Assembly: GCF_903903185.1 (NCBI RefSeq)
Contig: NZ_CAIUXT010000230.1
Coordinates: forward strand, 1 to 59,922
Source: an uncultured Rhodoblastus sp.
GTDB taxonomy: Bacteria > Pseudomonadota > Alphaproteobacteria > Rhizobiales > Beijerinckiaceae
Length of the DNA stretch: 59,922 nt
Reading direction: 5' to 3'
The notes under the pieces were generated by a model, which was not told the origin of the DNA, did not search any database, and worked only from the letters and a program-made list of their open reading frames with translations. This document shows, in pieces, positions 56,514-59,922 of the stretch; the first letter of the stretch is position 1; the number at the start of each line of letters is the position of its first letter. Made by a program: the position numbers and the translations under genes.

Positions 56514-56903
56514 ATGATCGCGGACGAAGATCTGGATTTCAGGGAACAGAACGACGCCCCGCGGGACGAGGCAGAATTCGACCGCTCCTTGCTGGAGGAA
56601 CTGAACGAGGATCTCGGCCCCGAGACCTTCCTGTTGCTGCTAAGACAATTCGTCGAGGATGTCGGCGTCCGATTGGAAAAGCTGTCGGCCCTGCCTTCGG
56701 CCGCCGCCGATCCCGCCGCCACGCGGGCGCTCACGCACCAGCTCAAAGGCTTGTTCCTGCAATTTGGCGCCAATACCGCGATGCGCGACGCGGCGGCGCT
56801 AGAGGAGGCGACGCCGGGCGACGCCGCCGAGAAGCTGGAAAGACTGCGGCGAAGCGGTGCGCGCGCGCTCGCACATTTCGAAGGTCTGCGCGGCCCGATC
56901 TGA
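56514..56903 (+). CDS. Histidine phosphotransfer (Hpt) protein
   Basis: 129 residues. An acidic N-terminus of about 20 residues precedes a four-helix Hpt domain with the phosphorylatable His75 in LTHQLKGLFLQFGA (the AHxLKG-type motif of the family). It passes phosphate between a hybrid kinase and a response regulator; the obvious candidate partner is the sigma-54 regulator just upstream. Its own kinase is not in the window. Confidence 0.85.
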   Translation: MIADEDLDFREQNDAPRDEAEFDRSLLEELNEDLGPETFLLLLRQFVEDVGVRLEKLSALPSAAADPAATRALTHQLKGLFLQFGANTAMRDAAALEEATPGDAAEKLERLRRSGARALAHFEGLRGPI

Positions 56904-57060
56904 TCCATTGCGGCTGTGATGGATCGACAAGCCCGATTTCGATGCCTTAGAATTGACTGCCGAAGGGATTCGCCGAAGATCCCTGTCAGGCGCTCCCGAA
57001 GCGACCGTCGGCTTCAACTGTCCCGGCGGAGGGGGAGACCGTCGAAGGAGACTTGTTCAG

Positions 57061-57957
57061 ATGACCGTCAATGCGACGACCCTCGACGCCAGCGATTTCG
57101 CCATGCGCAACTGGAGCGGTCGCGACGCCGGCCCGATCCGAATCGGTTCGCCGGAACATATGCGGCTGTTCACGAGGATGCTGCTGGAAACCCATAATCC
57201 GTACAAACCTGCCGTCATCGACTGGCCGAAGCTGGAGCCGGAAGCGTTGGAGCGCGTGACCTCGCTGCCGATCTGGGACATCGCCGTCCAGACCGAAGGC
57301 CGGGCGTCGATCCGTGTCAAGACCTTTGCCGAGGCCGTGGCCGATCCCGTGCTGCGCGAGGCGCTGGAGATGGACGCGGCGGAAGAGGCGCGCCACAAGG
57401 TGGTGCTCTCGAAACTGGTCGAGGCCTATGGCATCAAACTCGCCCCCGAGCCCGACTACGCCCCGCCGAAACATGCCTTGTGGGCATGGCTGGTGACGGG
57501 CTACAGCGAGTGCATCGACAGTTTCTTCGCCTTCGGCCTGTTCGAAACCGCGCGCCGGTCGGGCTATTTTCCCGACGAACTGGTCGAGACTTTTGAGCCG
57601 GTGATTCAGGAGGAAGCGCGCCATATCCTGTTCTTCGCCAACTGGGTGGCGTGGCGACGGCGCAACCTGCCCTTGTGGGAGCGTCCGATTTTCCGACTCA
57701 CCGAATGGGCCGTCTGGGCCTTCCTGATCTGGGAGCGCATCGGCATCGCGCGCGGCCTCGACCAGGAAGGCGACATGCAGGACGCCAATTTCGCGATGAA
57801 CGGTTCGGGCGCGGTCGGAGTCGAATTGTCGCCCGCCGCCCTGATCGATCTTTGCCTGATCGAGAATGAGCGCCGAATGGCCGGCTATGACGCGCGGTTG
57901 CTCCGCCCCCGGATCGTTCCGGCGCTCGCGCGGTTCGCGCGGCGTTTCCTGAAGTAG
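57061..57957 (+). CDS. Ferritin-like (diiron-type) protein of unknown function
   Basis: 298 residues from the ATG at 57061, with AAGGAG about 11 bases upstream. Two carboxylate-rich motifs, AAEEARHK (about 115) and QEEARHIL (about 184), are the ExxH pattern of ferritin-like four-helix bundles that hold a diiron site. Helices rich in Trp (RLTEWAVWAFLIWERIG) follow. It lies alone, with no electron-transfer partner adjacent. The substrate cannot be predicted. Confidence 0.75.
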   Translation: MTVNATTLDASDFAMRNWSGRDAGPIRIGSPEHMRLFTRMLLETHNPYKPAVIDWPKLEPEALERVTSLPIWDIAVQTEGRASIRVKTFAEAVADPVLREALEMDAAEEARHKVVLSKLVEAYGIKLAPEPDYAPPKHALWAWLVTGYSECIDSFFAFGLFETARRSGYFPDELVETFEPVIQEEARHILFFANWVAWRRRNLPLWERPIFRLTEWAVWAFLIWERIGIARGLDQEGDMQDANFAMNGSGAVGVELSPAALIDLCLIENERRMAGYDARLLRPRIVPALARFARRFLK

Positions 57958-58000
57958 AACGGCGCGCCATCGGCCGCGACCGACTCAGGCGATTTTCGCC

Positions 58001-58028
58001 TTGCATTTGTGTTTCACCATCCTATATC
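58001..58028 (+). promoter_or_regulatory. Promoter of the CopG-type regulator gene
   Basis: TTGCAT and TATATC hexamers are separated by 16 bases and lie about 30 bases before the ATG at 58060. Both match the sigma-70 consensus well, and the CCATCC half-sites overlap the -10 element. Confidence 0.6.
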
Positions 58029-58043
58029 CATCCCAGTGGATGG
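58017..58043. promoter_or_regulatory. Three CCATCC half-sites: putative autoregulatory operator
   Basis: CCATCC occurs at 58017-58022 and 58028-58033 (11 bases apart, about one helical turn), followed by its inverted copy GGATGG at 58038-58043. The second and third form a perfect inverted repeat around CAGT. They sit on and just after the -10 box, as expected for a repressor site. Binding by the adjacent regulator is inferred. Confidence 0.6.
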
Positions 58044-58059
58044 TTTTTAGGTGGCGTCG

Positions 58060-58479
58060 ATGAATATGAAAATTCCGGACCCGAGGCTCAAGCCGGCCGA
58101 CAGCGAAAAAATCACGATCAATCTCGGCTATGTCGACCTTGGCCATATCGATCTCCTGGTGCAGGAGGGTTTCTTTTCCAACCGCACCGATTTCATCCGC
58201 ACGGCCATCCGCAACCAGCTCGACCGCCACACCGACGCCGTCCGACAGTCGGTGTCGCGGAATAAGCTCGACATCGGCCTGCGGCGTTTCACTCGCGAGG
58301 ATCTTGAAACCGTGCGCGCCGGCGGCGTGAAGCTGCACATCCAGGTTCTCGGGCTGGCGGTCATCGCCCCCGACGTCTCGCCCGAACTGGCGAGGGACGC
58401 CATCGGCTCCATCCATGTTCTTGGCGCATTGCAGGCCAGTCCCGCCGTGAAAGCGGCCTTGTCCGACCGGCTCACCTGA
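58060..58479 (+). CDS. CopG/ribbon-helix-helix-type transcriptional regulator
   Basis: 139 residues from the ATG at 58060, chosen because AGGTGG lies five bases upstream (that AGGTGG includes a GTG at 58051, a less likely start). The N-terminal fold is EKITINLGYVDLGHIDLLVQEG followed by FFSNRTDFIRTAIRNQLDRH, the beta strand and two helices of a ribbon-helix-helix dimer. A second region of about 70 residues (LGLAVIAPDVSPELARDAIGSIHVLG) of unknown function follows. It lies 104 bases upstream of a PHB-depolymerase-family gene and may regulate it. Confidence 0.8.
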   Translation: MNMKIPDPRLKPADSEKITINLGYVDLGHIDLLVQEGFFSNRTDFIRTAIRNQLDRHTDAVRQSVSRNKLDIGLRRFTREDLETVRAGGVKLHIQVLGLAVIAPDVSPELARDAIGSIHVLGALQASPAVKAALSDRLT

Positions 58480-58583
58480 CGCCGTCGGCCAGAACGACGG
58501 CCGCGGGCCTTCGCCCTTGCCGACTTGTTCCCCCACCTTGCGCCCTGTCGCACCAAAATTCATGATATCAAGGAATTCATTCG

Positions 58584-59922
58584 ATGGATGGACCCAAAAA
58601 AACCGACATGTTCGAGGCGCTGCGACTGACGCGCGAGGGCCGGCTCGACGAAGCCATGGCCGCCCTGCGCCGCTCGCTCTCTCATGCGTCCCCATCGGAA
58701 GACGCCGCCGCCCGATACGATCTGCCCCACCCGCCGCCTCTGCGCGGCCGCGCGGGACAGCCGCGCCTCTCGATCCCCGGGGTGCTTGGCGGCCTGGTTC
58801 GCAGCATGGTGCGTTCTCGCGCCGCTCATCCATTTGACGAAAGCCGGGAGGCAGGCCCCACCAACGAAGTCGGCGGAAAAGCCCAGGATCGAGAGAAAGA
58901 GCGGAATCGGGTCCGAACCGCGAATGAAGTGACGATCGATCTGACGGCTGTCGAGCCGTTGGAGGGACGGGTTGCGACCGACATCGACAAAAGCTTTGCG
59001 GAGCGGCTTGATCGGACAAGGGAGGAGGCGCTCGGGCCGGCTCCACTTGCAAGGGTCCAGCCCGGCGCTCCGGTCACGGTCCGCCGAACCGTTGAGGAAA
59101 AGCATGCGGAAATTCCCGGAAAGGCGCCGGATCGGCGGTCGGGCAGAAAACTTGCCGAGGTCAAACGTCCAGACGTCATGCGTGAAGATATCGAACGCGA
59201 ACGGGTTTCGGCGCCCGCCGTCGCGCGCGGGCCGGCCCGTTCGCGGGACCAGGGGCGGTTCGAGCAACGCAGTTTCGCCAATGCGTCGGGAGCGCGCCCC
59301 TACAAGCTTTATGTGCCGAGCCGCCTTTCCGGCGAGCCCCTGCCGCTACTGGTGATGATGCATGGCTGCACCCAGTCGCCCGACGATTTCGCCGCCGGCA
59401 CGCGCATGAACCAGATCGCCGAGGAGGAGAAATTCCTCGTCGCCTATCCGGCGCAGACCTCATCGGCCAATCTGGGCAAATGCTGGAACTGGTTCAATTC
59501 CCGCGACCAGCGGCGCGACCAGGGCGAGCCCTCGCTCATCGCCGGCATCACCCGAGAGATCGTCGCGCATTTTCCGGTCGATCCGGAGCGCGTCTATATC
59601 GCCGGGCTTTCGGCGGGGGGCGCGGCGGCGGCCAATATGGGCGCGCTCTATCCCGATCTCTATGCGGCGATCGGCGTCCATTCCGGACTGGCCTGCGGCG
59701 CCGCCAGCGACATGCCTTCCGCCTTCGCGGCGATGAAAAAGGGCGCGGCGGCGAAGAAAATGCGGCGCGGCGTCGGAACCGTTCCCGCCATCGTATTCCA
59801 TGGCGATCGCGACGCCACGGTCCATCCCGCCAATGGCGACGGCGTCGTGGAGCAGGCAAGGGGTGGCGCCAATCTGCGCGAGACCGTCACCAGCGGCGTC
59901 GCCGCCGGCGGCCGCAAATTCA
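58584..59922 (+). CDS. PHB depolymerase-family esterase (partial, runs off the right edge)
   Basis: The open frame from the ATG at 58584 (AAGGA upstream) continues for 446 codons to the window end with no stop. An N-terminal helix MFEALRLTREGRLDEAMAALRRSL leads into a low-complexity, charged linker to about residue 220. The alpha/beta hydrolase then begins with RPYKLYVPSRLSGEPLPLLVMMHGCTQSPDDFAAGTRMN and has YIAGLSAGGAAAANM (GxSxG, the nucleophilic serine) and FHGDRDATVHPAN (catalytic Asp and His region). This is the short-chain polyhydroxyalkanoate depolymerase/feruloyl-esterase-like family. No signal peptide is seen, suggesting an intracellular role. Confidence 0.88.
   Translation, partial: MDGPKKTDMFEALRLTREGRLDEAMAALRRSLSHASPSEDAAARYDLPHPPPLRGRAGQPRLSIPGVLGGLVRSMVRSRAAHPFDESREAGPTNEVGGKAQDREKERNRVRTANEVTIDLTAVEPLEGRVATDIDKSFAERLDRTREEALGPAPLARVQPGAPVTVRRTVEEKHAEIPGKAPDRRSGRKLAEVKRPDVMREDIERERVSAPAVARGPARSRDQGRFEQRSFANASGARPYKLYVPSRLSGEPLPLLVMMHGCTQSPDDFAAGTRMNQIAEEEKFLVAYPAQTSSANLGKCWNWFNSRDQRRDQGEPSLIAGITREIVAHFPVDPERVYIAGLSAGGAAAANMGALYPDLYAAIGVHSGLACGAASDMPSAFAAMKKGAAAKKMRRGVGTVPAIVFHGDRDATVHPANGDGVVEQARGGANLRETVTSGVAAGGRKF

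Overview
The window reads as one contiguous stretch of a high-GC alphaproteobacterial chromosome. GC-rich codon use, a class I phosphoribulokinase, a form II RuBisCO operon, an Agrobacterium-like type VI secretion system (T6SS) with a threonine-phosphorylation module, a PilZ-tailed chemoreceptor and a PHB-depolymerase-family enzyme together suggest a metabolically flexible Hyphomicrobiales bacterium, perhaps a phototroph or chemolithoautotroph. The genus cannot be fixed from this sequence alone.

Layout. 1-3.0 kb: the 3' end of an ammonium transporter with its terminator, a leftward pair (SNase-like exported protein, then an M48 metalloprotease lipoprotein) and a tRNA-Arg(CCT). 3.3-8.0 kb: a giant repeat-rich autotransporter closed by a strong terminator. 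8.4-9.9 kb: a SAM methyltransferase with a regulatory domain.

10-37.5 kb: a T6SS locus built as two divergent operons around about 100 bp at 21.3 kb. Leftward: tssA-tssB-tssC-hcp-tssE-tssF-tssG-clpV and two unknown small genes. Rightward: vgrG, a DUF6931-like gene, an FHA gene (tagH), tssK, tssL (with an OmpA-like tail), tssM, tagF, pppA, ppkA, then a caspase-fold/DUF4384 protein and a DUF4384 protein. No tssJ is visible. The FHA protein, kinase, phosphatase and a TssL N-terminal RTVFRPNP motif make a complete candidate phospho-switch.

37.5-44.4 kb: an accessory stretch with a DUF4280 PAAR-like tip protein, a DUF4424 protein, a small exported protein, a second and intact caspase-fold protein with a very long coiled coil, and an exported beta-propeller/NlpC-P60-like protein. 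44.7-45.8 kb: UDP-galactopyranose mutase.

45.9-52.3 kb: a leftward Calvin-cycle operon in transcription order cbbF-cbbP-cbbT-cbbM-rpe, with a CbbR-type palindrome upstream of cbbF, an intercistronic hairpin before cbbM and a tandem 18-bp repeat before cbbT. No cbbR, aldolase, GAPDH or RuBisCO activase gene lies in the window.

52.6-59.9 kb: a PilZ-tailed methyl-accepting protein, a sigma-54 (NtrC-type) response regulator plus Hpt protein with no histidine kinase nearby, a ferritin-like protein, a ribbon-helix-helix-type regulator with a striking three-half-site promoter, and a PHB-depolymerase-family gene that runs off the right edge.

The most interesting material is the T6SS with its associated caspase-fold proteins, one of which appears to have lost its catalytic histidine by what could be a single-base change, and the duplicated C-terminal signature in TssA.
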